In this document: in pieces, positions 51,495 to 61,716 of the stretch
How the letters are laid out: each line of letters opens with the position of its first letter
Position numbering within the stretch: position 1 is the first letter of the stretch
From: Novymonas esmeraldas
Lineage: Eukaryota; Euglenozoa; Kinetoplastea; Trypanosomatida; Trypanosomatidae
Reading direction: 5' to 3'
DNA length: 64,000 bases
NCBI GenBank assembly: GCA_019188245.1
Contig: JAECZO010000017.1
Coordinates: 124,001 to 188,000, forward strand
Position numbers and translations under genes: made by a program
The notes under the pieces: model-generated
Told to the model about the DNA's origin: nothing
Database searches by the model: none
Seen by the model: the letters and a program-made list of their open reading frames with translations, nothing else

Positions 51495-53288
51495 TCAGCG
51501 CTGCGCCCTGTACTGCTCTTGCGTCACGGGGTGCTTCCAGGTCGTGGACTTCTTGCCGGACTGGAGGAAGAAGTACTGCATCGTGCGGCGCGAGAGCCCG
51601 TACTCCCAGCCACCCGGCAACGGCGGAAAGGGAACTCCCGGCGAGTGCGCCGCTGGCGCAGCGGCAGCAGCAGCGGCGGCGGCGGCATTCGTGCTGGAGC
51701 ACCGCTCCTCGCTGGCACCACTCAGCGCGGTCGTTCCCCCGGCATCGTGCGTCGGCTCCCCTGAAGGCGTCGTCGTCGCGGCAGTGCCTGCAGTTGACGC
51801 CACCGCAGCCCCTGCGCCGGCTGGATGTACGCCGCCACTCGCAGCGTCGCCAACAAAGCGCACCGCGAGGTTGGAGCTGGAGGTGGCCTGCTGGCGCGCC
51901 AGTTGCGCGCTGGCGGCGTCCGCGAACTCGACCACGCCGTACCGCTGCGCATCCGCAGTCCGCACCGTCTGCGCGCGTCGGAAGCCGGCGCATTGGCGGA
52001 ACATGTACTCGAAGGCGGCCTCGTCGATCTCAGCCGGCAGGGGCATGACGGAGAGCGTGTCGGCGTGCCGTGCGCGCTGCCACGCCGTCTCTGCCGGGCA
52101 CAGCGCGGCGGTCGCTGCGAGAGCGCCGGCGTGCGCCTTCCGTGAGAGCAGCACTGGCGGCACGAGCAGCCGCCACTGGTGACAGGAGCGGAGGTGGATG
52201 TCGCTGCACTGTCCACCCGCCGTGCACTTGTCCGCTGCACTTTCGGGGTCGAAGGTGGCGCACACGTCGACGCTGATGAAGTCACCCAGACGTCGGTGGT
52301 GCACGTAGGCGGCGAGCCCAAGGGTGGGGAAGAGACCACCGGTCGACAAGACGCACCAGCCAAAGGCGCTGCGTGTCAGAACGCTGTCCTGCACGTCGGA
52401 GAGAAGCGACGCGCCGCTGGCGATGGCGTGCTCGCTGACGGCCCCCGCCGTCATCTGGTACACGTGCACCCGCATCCGCTGCTCCTCATCCGCGGTGTAG
52501 GGCTCCGTCAGCGCCGTCATCAGAGGCAGCCGCTGGATGCTCATGCGCGGCCACTTGGACCGCCGTCCAGGCTGGCACAGGAGCGCCGCGCACAGGTCCG
52601 CCGCCTCGGCGGTCGAGAAGAAGACGATGGCCCACGCGTACTCCTGCTCCTGCGGTGGCACCCCCGTCAGCTGCGCGGTCTGGTGTGGTGACTCCAGCAG
52701 CACCCGCTCCACGTGGCTTGTCATCCGCACCGAGTCCACCTCGTCCATCACCTGCTCCTTGTTCAGGCGCGTGGCGGCGCGGTAGACGCCGAGGCGCAGC
52801 CCCGCCCGCACGTCCATCTCACTGATGTCCTTGGCGGACGCGCTCAGCGTGGGCAACGGCGGCGGCGCCGGTGCAACCCACGGGTTCTGCGGTGGACGGG
52901 CAAAGATGGAGCCGTAGCGCGCCACGCTCACAGGCCGCGTCGATGGAGCTGGAGCGACAGACGCACTGCCACGCGTCGCTGGCGGCGAGGAGGCCGTGTC
53001 CATCGCTTTCTCCAGCCGCGGCTGCTTCCACGGTGCGACCGCGTCGCCATCGCCGGAGCTACCGCCGCGAGAGGACCTCGGCGAGGTGGATGCAGACGCT
53101 GATGCCGAGCGTGGGCCGGATGACGACGCTGAGCTGCAGGAGGCCGAGTCGCTGGAGGACGCCTCGCTCGATGAGTCGGTCGCGCTAGAGTGCGTATCCT
53201 CCGACGCCGATGGCGACGCAGACAAGCGCTCGCTCTCGCCACCCACGCTGGCGCCGCTGCGTGACGCGGACTGCGAGTGGGTCGACAT
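51495..53288 (-). CDS. RRM plus C-terminal WW-domain protein (597 aa)
   Basis: The N-terminal 110 residues are Ser/Ala-rich and disordered. A folded part spans about 150-400 and includes YAWAIVFFSTAEAADLC, which may be a diverged RRM. Residues about 411-485 look like an RRM: TLSVMPLPAEIDE fits the RNP2 strand and first helix, YGVVEFADAASAQLA the RNP1 strand and second helix. An Ala/Gly/Thr/Pro linker follows. At the C-terminus a WW domain runs from about 556 to 588, starting PLPGGWEYG and ending TTWKHP, with the two signature tryptophans at 561 and 584 and the aromatic YFF between. RRM with WW suggests an RNA-processing or transcription-coupled factor that binds RNA and a proline-rich partner. 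Start MSTHSQSASR is the first ATG well placed; the upstream frame is a His/Thr repeat. Confidence 0.72.
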   Translation of the reverse strand: MSTHSQSASRSGASVGGESERLSASPSASEDTHSSATDSSSEASSSDSASCSSASSSGPRSASASASTSPRSSRGGSSGDGDAVAPWKQPRLEKAMDTASSPPATRGSASVAPAPSTRPVSVARYGSIFARPPQNPWVAPAPPPLPTLSASAKDISEMDVRAGLRLGVYRAATRLNKEQVMDEVDSVRMTSHVERVLLESPHQTAQLTGVPPQEQEYAWAIVFFSTAEAADLCAALLCQPGRRSKWPRMSIQRLPLMTALTEPYTADEEQRMRVHVYQMTAGAVSEHAIASGASLLSDVQDSVLTRSAFGWCVLSTGGLFPTLGLAAYVHHRRLGDFISVDVCATFDPESAADKCTAGGQCSDIHLRSCHQWRLLVPPVLLSRKAHAGALAATAALCPAETAWQRARHADTLSVMPLPAEIDEAAFEYMFRQCAGFRRAQTVRTADAQRYGVVEFADAASAQLARQQATSSSNLAVRFVGDAASGGVHPAGAGAAVASTAGTAATTTPSGEPTHDAGGTTALSGASEERCSSTNAAAAAAAAAAPAAHSPGVPFPPLPGGWEYGLSRRTMQYFFLQSGKKSTTWKHPVTQEQYRAQR

Positions 53289-54681
53289 CGCAGCCTTCGC
53301 CCGCCTGAGAAGGACAGGCCCCACTCTGTCGTGCGCGAGCGCCGGCAGTGGACTGCACCACGTCGCCGATCGTGAGGCCAATGGGCGGGGGCCAGGGCGG
53401 GTGCTGTAGGGGAAGGTACTGCAGATACTCCGACACAACGCGTCCCTGTATGTGTGTATGTGTGTATGTGTGTGTGTCTTTTTTTTCTTTTTTTTTTGCC
53501 TTTGTTGTGTGTGTTTGCCGGAGTGCCTGTATCGGACGGTATCCCTCCACAGACACACTCCGCCCGCCTGCCCTCGTGAGGCGCTGCTTCACCGTGCTAG
53601 TGACTGTCGAACACACACACACACACACACACACCTCTGTCTATGTGACGGTATGTTTGTGCACTTTGATTTGAAGTGTGGAAGATGTAAAGCAAGAGAA
53701 ACACGTGGATACGTGTTCGTGTGTCTGGTGTGGCCCTATTGTCCTCCACCGAGAGTCCACGACAGCCTCACCTCAGGGGGAAGAGAGAAAGAGAGGAAGG
53801 GGGCCGCTCGAGTGACAGGGGAACGGCGAGAGGACTGAGTAAACGTAGGTCATGGCCTGATGCACTGTGTACACAGAGGAAGAGAGACGCACACACACAC
53901 GCAAGCAGAGCAGTTCCCCTTACCCCACTTCACCTCCTCCCCCTCGTCCTCGTCGTGGGCGACCACAGAAGGAGTCGGCATGAGCAGGACACGAGAACGA
54001 ACGCGCGCTCTGGCGGTGCTCCCTCCCCTATCTCCCTCCTTCTACTCCTCGCGTCCTCTGACAGCCCCACCCACCCCCTTCGCTCCACGCGGTTTCGTTC
54101 TTTTTTTTTCCCCCACAGTTTCGTCCGTCGCGTGCGTACGTGTGCATGAGACCATCTGTGTTTCTTTGTTTGTTTGTTTGCTTGTTTGTTGTGTGTGCTT
54201 GTGTGCGACAAAGGTGCAGGAGAGAAACTCCTCTCTATTTGGGTGTTTTTTTTGTGTTTTTGTTTTTTCTAGGAACATCGAGCGACACAGCAATCGCATC
54301 ACCACTGCTTCGCCTCCCCCCCCCTCCCCTCCTACACCTCCACCACTCTCCTTCTCTCCCGTCCTCGTGCAGCATGCAAAGCGGAGCAGACGCACGCACC
54401 TCCCCCTCTCTCCACCGCCCACACCTGTTGACTCAGCCACACACAGAGAGAGACGCGAAGGGAGAAGGGGAGTGGAGGGGGAGGCAGAACGCAAAAGGGC
54501 GGAGGAGCGGGATCGACATCCCGTAGCGAGGACGTCAACGCATCTCTGACACGGGCAACACAGACACACACGTCTGTCACGTGTGTGCGTGTCTTGATCG
54601 AATGAGTTCCTTGTGTCATTTCCCCACCGCTCACTCCCCTGCAACACCGACTCCTCATCGAACGCGGAGTGCGGCGGGCTT
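53289..54681. other. Spacer upstream of the RRM-WW gene
   Basis: No gene in 1.4 kb. It contains TG-rich sequence at 53452-53480 with T-runs to about 53500, (CA)n at about 53610-53632, GA tracts at 53775-53800, TTTG repeats at about 54160-54190, T-rich sequence at 54246-54270 and GA-rich sequence at about 54440-54510. Confidence 0.55.
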
Positions 54682-56718
54682 CTAGATGAGTGGGTTGCGG
54701 GCGGCGGGACTGGGACTTGTGCGGCGGCGCCGGTAGGCGGTGGTGTCTGGGGTGTAGGGGGCCATGATGGCGTTGTCGGCATTCGACTTGGTCGGCCGCG
54801 GCGCTGAGGCGCGGCGCGACACCACCGACGCCATCGAGTCGGCACGGCTCGCCACGCTGTTCACCGACGGCGAGCGCAGGTGCATGCTCGAGACGCTGTT
54901 GCAGCGACTCCGCTCCCGGTCGTCGCGCCACCCCAGCCACTCCTCCATGAGCGATGTCTGCGGCCGCGGCGCACGCTGCCGACGCTCGAGTCGGGCCAGC
55001 ACCTCCGCAATGTACCTCTCGTGCTCGTCTGGCGCACGCAGCTCCGCCGGGAGCTCCGCCAGATTGGACGTAAGCGGCGGCGGCCGCTGCCTCACCGGCG
55101 TACGCTCCCACCCGCCACGCACGCCGGACGGCTCACAGACGCGTGCCCCGCGATAACCCGAGACGAACTCGCCGTTGTCCTCGACGAAGGGTTGGTGAAC
55201 GCGCAGAGGCGTGCCCGTGCGGTGCGTGTCCTGGGGAGGGGGGAGTCTCGAGGTGATGATGATCGATCCCGGCGGGGAGGAGCCGCCGCCGCCCCGGCGC
55301 GGTGGCGACGACGACGACGAGCGCCGATGAGCGATGGGGTTCTCATGTGAGGCTCGGACGATGCCGTCGCTCGGCGGCGGTGGCGGCGGCGGCGAGCGGA
55401 TGCCGCCGTCCCCATGCCCGTTCGCGGGATCGGTGTGGTACGTCAGTTGACGCGGCACTGCCTGCGGCGCTGTCGACGCCGTCGGTGGCGGGGAGAGAGG
55501 TCGCCCGCTGGGTGGGGAGCCGCCACCGCTGATGGTGGCGACGCGGCGCACTCGCACGTCGAGGGCGGCGCGCTGACCGGTGGGGTGGTAGCGGAAGGGG
55601 ATGGCGTACTCCTTCCAGTCCCCGACCTCCGACTTGAACTTGGCGGGGTCCAGGGAGAAGCCGGCGACCTGACGCCGGTCCTCCCACAGCGAGAACCGCA
55701 GCTTCTCCGCGCTGTCAGAGGACTGCAGCGTGATGCTCGCCTGCTGCCCGTGGTACTCGACCTCCTTGGGGCTGCGGCAGACGGCGCCGGACGTGCTGAA
55801 CGCGTAGGAGCCGTAGCGGATCTTCATGTTGTAGTCCCCGCCGAGCAGCAGCGGGGCGGGGTGGTCGAGGTCGATGCTCTCCGTCCTCACCGCAACACGC
55901 TCGAGCAGGATGTCGACGCTGTGCACGACGCGGGTGGGGCGCCGTGACAGGGACGAGCAGTCCGATGCCGCGGTGTGGATCGACGGCGGCGGCGGTGGCC
56001 GTGGAGCCTCCGGCCGCCGCTCCACCACGGTCGACGCCCCCCGCACCCGCCGCTCGCTGGAGGGCGGGGTGGAGACGGCGTAGGCCGACGAGCTGCGCGG
56101 CGGTGTCTTGAGCAGCCGGTCGCGTGACGGGTTGCGCTGCATGGCTGACTGGCCACCGCCGCCGCCGCGGATCGGGCTGTTGCCGGCGACCGAGCCGACG
56201 GCGGAGCGATGAAGGTGAGAGGCGGCGCGCTCGTCCTCGTCGATCTCGTGCACGCGAAGGGAGAAGAGGAGCTTCCCCGTCACCTCGCCGGCCGCATCGC
56301 GCAGCTTGATCGCGTAGTTCTTCTTTGGCTTGTCGAAGTACGGGTTGGGGTCAAGTGTGCCCTTTGCCACTATCGGCAGCGGACCCGCGGCGCTGTACTG
56401 CGACGGTCGTATGGCGAACGTGATGACATCTCGATCACCGTCCAAGATGAGCTGGCGAGGCTGGGTGGAGAAGGTGAGCGCCATGTCGGCACCCAGCGCC
56501 TTGAAGTGGATGTTGTCCGTCGCCCCTGCCACGTGCACGGCGGCGGCAGCGGCCGCGCTCTCACTCGAGCTGGGCTTTGCCCGTGGGGTGCGGCTCCAGT
56601 GGCAGTTGAAGGACGCCACGTCAGGGATGTGGCGCCCCTCAGCATCTTCAGCAAACAGCCCCGTGAAGGTGGAGATGTCGCACACGAAACGGTAAAGCAC
56701 AAAGTCGAGTTGGATCAT
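54682..56718 (-). CDS. Protein with two C2-like domains and Ser/Pro-rich tail (678 aa)
   Basis: Starts MIQLDFVLYRFVCDIS. Two regions have the alternating pattern of beta-sandwich domains. The first is residues 1 to about 165, with FNCHWSRTP, DVITFAIRPSQY, VAKGTLDPNPYFD and LLFSLRVHEID. The second is about 270-405, with YNMKIRYGSYAFSTSG, ASITLQSSDSAEKLRFSLW, AGFSLDPAKF and WKEYAIPFRYHPTG. I take them as C2-like domains, but the Ca2+-binding Asp pattern is not evident, so protein or lipid binding without calcium is more likely. Between them is a disordered Arg/Pro/Ser linker. From about 410 on the protein is disordered with Pro/Ser/Arg runs, apart from a short helix near 560-580 (PDEHERYIAEVLARLERRQ). 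Centriolar proteins such as CEP120 and C2CD3 carry such domains, and the two neighbours upstream are also cytoskeletal candidates, but no direct homology is claimed. Confidence 0.7.
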   Translation of the reverse strand: MIQLDFVLYRFVCDISTFTGLFAEDAEGRHIPDVASFNCHWSRTPRAKPSSSESAAAAAAVHVAGATDNIHFKALGADMALTFSTQPRQLILDGDRDVITFAIRPSQYSAAGPLPIVAKGTLDPNPYFDKPKKNYAIKLRDAAGEVTGKLLFSLRVHEIDEDERAASHLHRSAVGSVAGNSPIRGGGGGQSAMQRNPSRDRLLKTPPRSSSAYAVSTPPSSERRVRGASTVVERRPEAPRPPPPPSIHTAASDCSSLSRRPTRVVHSVDILLERVAVRTESIDLDHPAPLLLGGDYNMKIRYGSYAFSTSGAVCRSPKEVEYHGQQASITLQSSDSAEKLRFSLWEDRRQVAGFSLDPAKFKSEVGDWKEYAIPFRYHPTGQRAALDVRVRRVATISGGGSPPSGRPLSPPPTASTAPQAVPRQLTYHTDPANGHGDGGIRSPPPPPPPSDGIVRASHENPIAHRRSSSSSPPRRGGGGSSPPGSIIITSRLPPPQDTHRTGTPLRVHQPFVEDNGEFVSGYRGARVCEPSGVRGGWERTPVRQRPPPLTSNLAELPAELRAPDEHERYIAEVLARLERRQRAPRPQTSLMEEWLGWRDDRERSRCNSVSSMHLRSPSVNSVASRADSMASVVSRRASAPRPTKSNADNAIMAPYTPDTTAYRRRRTSPSPAARNPLI

Positions 56719-57441
56719 TTCCTCAGCTAGCGATGCCGATGCGCGTCTGTATGTATGTATGTATGTGTGTGTGTGTGCGTGAATGTTGAGAGAGGCGCCA
56801 CCAAAAAAAAAAAAAAAAGCCACACCGTGTTGCTTTTGTTTGTTTCTTTCGGTAGTTCGTTGCTTCGCTGTCGCTCCCCTCCGTGCGGGGTTCTCGTGGG
56901 AGCTTCTTTGCTGCGGTGAACGGCGTGAGAGGCGCAGATGCAATCCACGGTGGCGGTGGCGACGTTTGCAACGGAAAGACGGAGAGAAACGTGAAGCAGA
57001 GTCGTCAAACGTTTCTGCCTCCCTCTCCCTCTCTCTTTCTCCCGCTGTCGTGTTGGGAGGAGAGCGAACCACGTTCACAGAGAGCCGATGCTCCTCCTTC
57101 AGCGTGCACATGTTTGTGTGTGTGTGTGTGTGTAGAACGGAAGGAGTGGACGTAGAGGAAAGGAGTGACAACACTATTCAATGTCGAGAGACAGAGAGTG
57201 CCGGAGCAGAATCTTGTGTACCCTCTCAGGGCACCGAGTCGCAAGCACGTAGGCCAGCGATCCCCAAGTACAGAGAGGTGACACGGTACACACAGACGCG
57301 CGTACAAAACACTCGCTTCACTGTCTGCTTGGTTGGTTGGTTGTGTGAGACTTCCCTGCTGCGACACTGTTTCATGTACATGTGGCGCGCTGGGTGCGAG
57401 GGCGATGGAGGAGACACAGACGGGGGGGAGGCATCGAGACG
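56719..57441. other. Spacer upstream of the C2-like gene
   Basis: No gene. Beyond the acceptor region there are TATG repeats at about 56748-56766, a pyrimidine block on the plus strand at about 57016-57050 and TG repeats at about 57114-57133. The rest is unremarkable. Confidence 0.55.
56747..56818 (-). promoter_or_regulatory. Predicted trans-splice acceptor for the C2-like gene
   Basis: T16 on the minus strand (complement of 56803-56818) is followed, with no AG in between, by AG at 56747-56748. The leader would be about 28 nt before the ATG at 56718. Confidence 0.45.
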
Positions 57442-60411
57442 TCAACGGGTACGGGTAGAGGCGGCGTCGAGGTAGCTGTCCTCGTCCTCCGCGAGCGGTA
57501 GAAGGTCCGTGAAAGAGTCCGCCGCCACATCTTCCTCCTCCTCCTCCTCGAATTCATCCTGCACATCTTCCTCAGCGGGCGAGGCGGTGGCAGCAGCGAC
57601 TGCCAAGTCACGCCGATCGGCGCAGTGCGCCGGCGCGTTTCCCCCGTCGTCCGCGATCCACGTCCGGTTGCGATCGAGCGACGGGACGATCGGTGACGGC
57701 GAGCGACTACCGGTGAGGTCCACCAGCGACACAGCCGGTGCAGGCGCGGGAGGGGTCTCCGCGGAGGCGATGGGCCGGCGCTCTGTCGCGTCCCTGCTGC
57801 TGCAGCCCGTCCCGCCGCGGCGGCTGCCCCCCACATCACCCCTGTACGCTGCCACGGAGCGAGCGGTGCCCACTGAGGACCGGCTCGGGCACGTGGCCGC
57901 GACGGGGGCCTTCTTGGCCGTGGACGAGAGCGACGGCGGCTCGCGCCACACATCGGCTGCTCTGTAGTGCGTCGCCGCCGCCCGCGTGACTCCCGTGTGA
58001 TGCGACGACGCCGCTGCGGCCCGGTTGTGTCTCGTCAGCGGCAGTTTCAGCGACGTGGCGCTAAGTGGAGCAGAGGCGGTCAGCGACAGCACTGAGCTCG
58101 CGTGCAAGTTCTTGACGGCGGATTCGATGTGCCGCTTGTGCATGGCGAGTCGGTGCGCCTTCTCCGCAACGTCGCGCCCCAACGCGTCCACCTCCTCCTG
58201 CATGGACTGCAACGACAGCTGGCTCTCCACCGCGAGCACGCTACCGTCGCGGAGGAGGTCGAAGTTCCGGAAGATGTCCGCGAGCAGGCGCTCTGTCTCG
58301 ACACGGTAACGGATCACAGACTCCGACCAGACGCCGAGCTCAGCAGTGAGGTCGCCGCGGGTGGCGCGGAGCGACTGCTGCGCGCGCACCACATCGCCCA
58401 CTCGCCTCGTCAGGTTATGCAGCGTGTTCGTGGCGAGGCTGGCAGGGGGTGACACGGCGGTGTTGGACGTGGTGGTGAGACACTGCGAGAGTTGCCGGCG
58501 GACGGCCTGTTCCCACTCTGCACGGACGGCCCTGACGTCGTCGCGACGCTGCGTCACCAGTGTGCGGCGCCGGTGCAGCTTCTCCGCCGACCCGCGAGCC
58601 ACGTCCCTCACCTCGTCGATGGTGCGGCGCAGCACGTCGCGACTGTGCTGCACCTCCGCCAGGGAGCGCTGCCACCCCTCACTGAGCTGCGCCACAGTGG
58701 CGGAGCAGCCACGCGGCGACGCCGACGGCATGTGCTCCCCCGCGCCACCGACAGCACCGCTTGCGCGCTGGCCACCGGCAACGGCAGAGGCGTACCCGCC
58801 CGCGTGTTGACGCCTCTGCTTGAGTCGTAGCGACGTGACCAGCTGCCCCAGACGCGCACGGGTGCGGTCCAGCTCGGTGAGGCACGTCTCTTGCGCCGCC
58901 GCCGCCGATGAGGCAACGTCACCATGTGTGGCGGGAGGAGTTGGCTTGGCGGCCGCCGCCGCCGTTGTCGATGCCGCGCCGCGGCTGTCACGCAGCGCGC
59001 TCAGCTCCGCCTCGGCACGCAGGCGAAACGTGCGGTGCTGCGCTGCCAGCTCCTCCTGCCGGGCCGCGAGCTCCGTCGCCGCGGCGGTCCGCTGCGTGGC
59101 GATGATGGCGTACTCCTGCTCCGCTCGCCGGCGCACCTGCTGAGCCAGCGCCTCGCGGCTCCGCTCCGTAATGGCAGCGATGTGGCACTGAAACGCAGCG
59201 ATACGCTGACGCCGCTCCGCGAGGTGCAGTTGATGTGCTGCGTCGACGGACGCCTTGACCGCGCCGAAGGCCGTGTCCGTTCGCTCCTGAAAGACGCGCC
59301 GGCACGAGTCGTGGAAGGCGGCGATGTCAGTCTCGCGTTTGGCGCGGTTTTCCTCCAGAGTTGCCTCGCGCGCCGCCGCGTCCCGCGCGAAGACGGCTGA
59401 GCGTTGCTGCCGCGCCGCCGCGAGATGCGCGCGCGCCGTCTCTGACACCGTGAGACTGCACTGAAGCGCCAGCCTTCTCTTCAGATGGCGTGCGCCGTCC
59501 TGCACCCCTCGCAGCAGCGCCTCCACCACGGCAGCCTCTCGTGCTCCCTCAGCATCCTCAGCGGTGGCGGCCTCCCACTCTGCCCGGAGACCCGAGTTGC
59601 ACTCCTGCTGCGCCGTTGCCGCCTGCACCACCTCCTCTACTTGCCGCTCGCACTGCAACGCGCATTCCTTTCGATAATCGTCGAGGCTTACAGTCGAGGC
59701 GGCGTGCGCCTCCTGCTCTGCCGCGTGGCGACGCTGCGCCTCCTGCTCCGCCTTGCGCTGCCGAGCGTCAGCCTCCTTCGCGCGCAGCTCCTCTACGGTG
59801 CGCGCCAAGCTCGCCACCTCCAGGGCCAGCGGATTGCTGTCTCCTTGAAGCGCTGCGACGCGCTGGGCCACTTCGGTCAGCTGACGCCCCACCTCTGCCA
59901 GCTGCTGCTGGGCGAGCGCTACGTCAGCCGCGTGCTTCTCGTGGCGCCGGTCCTCCGCTGTCGCGGCACGGAGAGACGGCACCGCGGAGGCGCTGGTGGT
60001 GGTGGTGGTGAAGGGTGCCAGAGTTGCGCCCAACGCCGCTGACACCCCCAACGTCGAGGCGCCGCGGTCGCCCTCGTCGTCCTGCAGAAACAATGGCATC
60101 GACTCTGCTCGCGCGGCTGTCGCTGTGGGACGTGGCGCCGCCGGAGGGTCTCGCCAGCCCCCAGCTTCAGCGCCGGCGGGCTGCTCGTCCTCGTCCAAGA
60201 AACCGAGAGGGTCGGAGGCGGGAGCGCGTACGGCGTGCGCGGCAGTCGCAGTCGTCTGGGCAGCCGCTGCCGCCGCCGGCGGTGCAGAGTTGCTGTCGAG
60301 GTCGTCCAGCCACGACGGGCCGCCTCCCTGAGACGGAGGCGCCGGGGACGCAGACGCCGGCGAGGCGGCCGCGCTCTGCCCTTTGCGCCGCCCCGCAACC
60401 GGCACGGACAT
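57442..60411 (-). CDS. Long coiled-coil protein, cytoskeletal candidate (989 aa)
   Basis: Begins MSVPVAGRRK. The first 150 residues are disordered, with two acidic-aromatic motifs, SWLDDLDS near 34 and DPLGFLDEDE near 70. From about 155 to 490 runs a long Ala/Glu/Gln/Arg-rich coiled coil, with a second one from about 530 to 800 broken by Gly/Ala linkers. The C-terminal 180 residues are Ser/Arg/Pro-rich and end in an acidic cluster (EEEEEE near 960) and DLLPLAEDED. No enzyme motif, span or signal. Short acidic motifs before long coiled coils recall transition-fibre proteins such as FBF1, and the next gene upstream is a BBOF1-like basal-body protein, but this identification is a guess. Length and gene context make it a certain gene; a cytoskeletal role is the natural inference. 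Confidence 0.75.
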   Translation of the reverse strand: MSVPVAGRRKGQSAAASPASASPAPPSQGGGPSWLDDLDSNSAPPAAAAAAQTTATAAHAVRAPASDPLGFLDEDEQPAGAEAGGWRDPPAAPRPTATAARAESMPLFLQDDEGDRGASTLGVSAALGATLAPFTTTTTSASAVPSLRAATAEDRRHEKHAADVALAQQQLAEVGRQLTEVAQRVAALQGDSNPLALEVASLARTVEELRAKEADARQRKAEQEAQRRHAAEQEAHAASTVSLDDYRKECALQCERQVEEVVQAATAQQECNSGLRAEWEAATAEDAEGAREAAVVEALLRGVQDGARHLKRRLALQCSLTVSETARAHLAAARQQRSAVFARDAAAREATLEENRAKRETDIAAFHDSCRRVFQERTDTAFGAVKASVDAAHQLHLAERRQRIAAFQCHIAAITERSREALAQQVRRRAEQEYAIIATQRTAAATELAARQEELAAQHRTFRLRAEAELSALRDSRGAASTTAAAAAKPTPPATHGDVASSAAAAQETCLTELDRTRARLGQLVTSLRLKQRRQHAGGYASAVAGGQRASGAVGGAGEHMPSASPRGCSATVAQLSEGWQRSLAEVQHSRDVLRRTIDEVRDVARGSAEKLHRRRTLVTQRRDDVRAVRAEWEQAVRRQLSQCLTTTSNTAVSPPASLATNTLHNLTRRVGDVVRAQQSLRATRGDLTAELGVWSESVIRYRVETERLLADIFRNFDLLRDGSVLAVESQLSLQSMQEEVDALGRDVAEKAHRLAMHKRHIESAVKNLHASSVLSLTASAPLSATSLKLPLTRHNRAAAASSHHTGVTRAAATHYRAADVWREPPSLSSTAKKAPVAATCPSRSSVGTARSVAAYRGDVGGSRRGGTGCSSRDATERRPIASAETPPAPAPAVSLVDLTGSRSPSPIVPSLDRNRTWIADDGGNAPAHCADRRDLAVAAATASPAEEDVQDEFEEEEEEDVAADSFTDLLPLAEDEDSYLDAASTRTR

Positions 60412-61408
60412 GTTGCTGCTGTCGAAGTTCACACACACAGAAAACAATAACAACAACAGCGGCGGGGAGTCTCGAGAAGAGAGATGTGACGGCTGTCTCG
60501 GGCGAGCACGTAGACAGGTCGCCCTCTCGCCGCCGGCGCGACAGCGGGGAGGCAGACACTGCTGAGGGGCAAAGTCGCGCGAGCACGACGGAATCTAGTG
60601 TAATCTATGAGTGCGCCCCTTCTTCGTCTTTTCGTATGTGTGCGTGTGTGTGTGCAGATGTGTAAATGTGTGTGTGTGTGTGTGTGTGCATGGGCATCCG
60701 AGCAGCTCCCACCCTCTCCTCCTTCCCCCGCTCCTGCCCGCTCGCCTGCTGCAAACAAGAATGGCCGGGGAGGGGAGAAGGAGACACGACAAAGAAAGCG
60801 TGTGTGTGTATCTAGCAGCAGAGGAGACGCCTCGCTCTCTCTCACGATCGTCTTCCGCCTCCACTCCCACCCCCCGCCGCCTCCCTGGCGTGCTCCCGCC
60901 ACCACTTTAGCTCCGACAGGCGCGACTGGACGCTCACGCGGACGCGAGGAGAAGCGCTGGCAGCAGTCGCAGCGGGAGGCACACCTGTATTCGTGTTTTT
61001 TTTGTTTCGTTTTGTATAAATTTGCCTGCACTCATCGTGCGTGCGTGCGTGTGTGTGTGTGTGTGTGTGTGTACGTGTGTACGTGTGTAGTTGAGGTGGA
61101 GAGGTGGACGAGGTGGATGAGGCATTACAAAGCAAAACAAAAGAGAGTTATGATAGTGCTACACACGCACGCCGCACAACTGGAGCGCCGCGACGCTACA
61201 GGGGGTAGAGAGAGAGTGCGCGCGCAGTTTTGGGGGGGGGGCGATTGTGCGCCATGAGCCCTTTCTCTTCACGGTGTGTCATCTCGCAGTTGCCAAGACG
61301 GAGGAGGAGGAGGAGGAGAGAGAGAGAGGAGCACCGCTCGAACACCGGTGTAGCTGCCAGTCTGTTTGCCTGCGTATGCCCGCGTGAGGACGTGCACCAG
61401 AGAAGCGA

Positions 61409-61449
<41 letters not shown>

Positions 61450-61716
61450 GGGGCTAAAGAGATCAAGAGAAAGAGGGCTGTACATGGGAATGACATCCAC
61501 CACCATAGAGAAACACCAAGAGGAGGGATGGCAGCAGCAGCTTGTCCAACACCGACGTCACCGACGCGCAGAAGGTGTGTGCTCTGTGACAACACACCAA
61601 TGTACCACCGAGGCGTGCCACACACAACACACACACAAACAACACACACACACACAGACAGAGAGACGAGCACCGACACGAGACGGACCTGTTGCAGACG
61701 CCTTTGTGCCCCCCGC
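60412..61716. other. Spacer with long TG and AC arrays
   Basis: No gene in 1.3 kb. It has TG arrays at about 60636-60690 and 61032-61090, G10 at 61232-61241, a GGA repeat at about 61301-61320 and an (AC)n array of about 36 nt at 61410-61446, then further CA repeats at about 61617-61660. Confidence 0.55.
61410..61446. repeat. (AC)n dinucleotide array
   Basis: About 18 uninterrupted AC units, among the longest perfect dinucleotide arrays of the window. Similar arrays lie at 4213-4249, 16150-16179, 16954-16990, 23431-23461 and 53610-53632, all in spacers. Confidence 0.8.
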
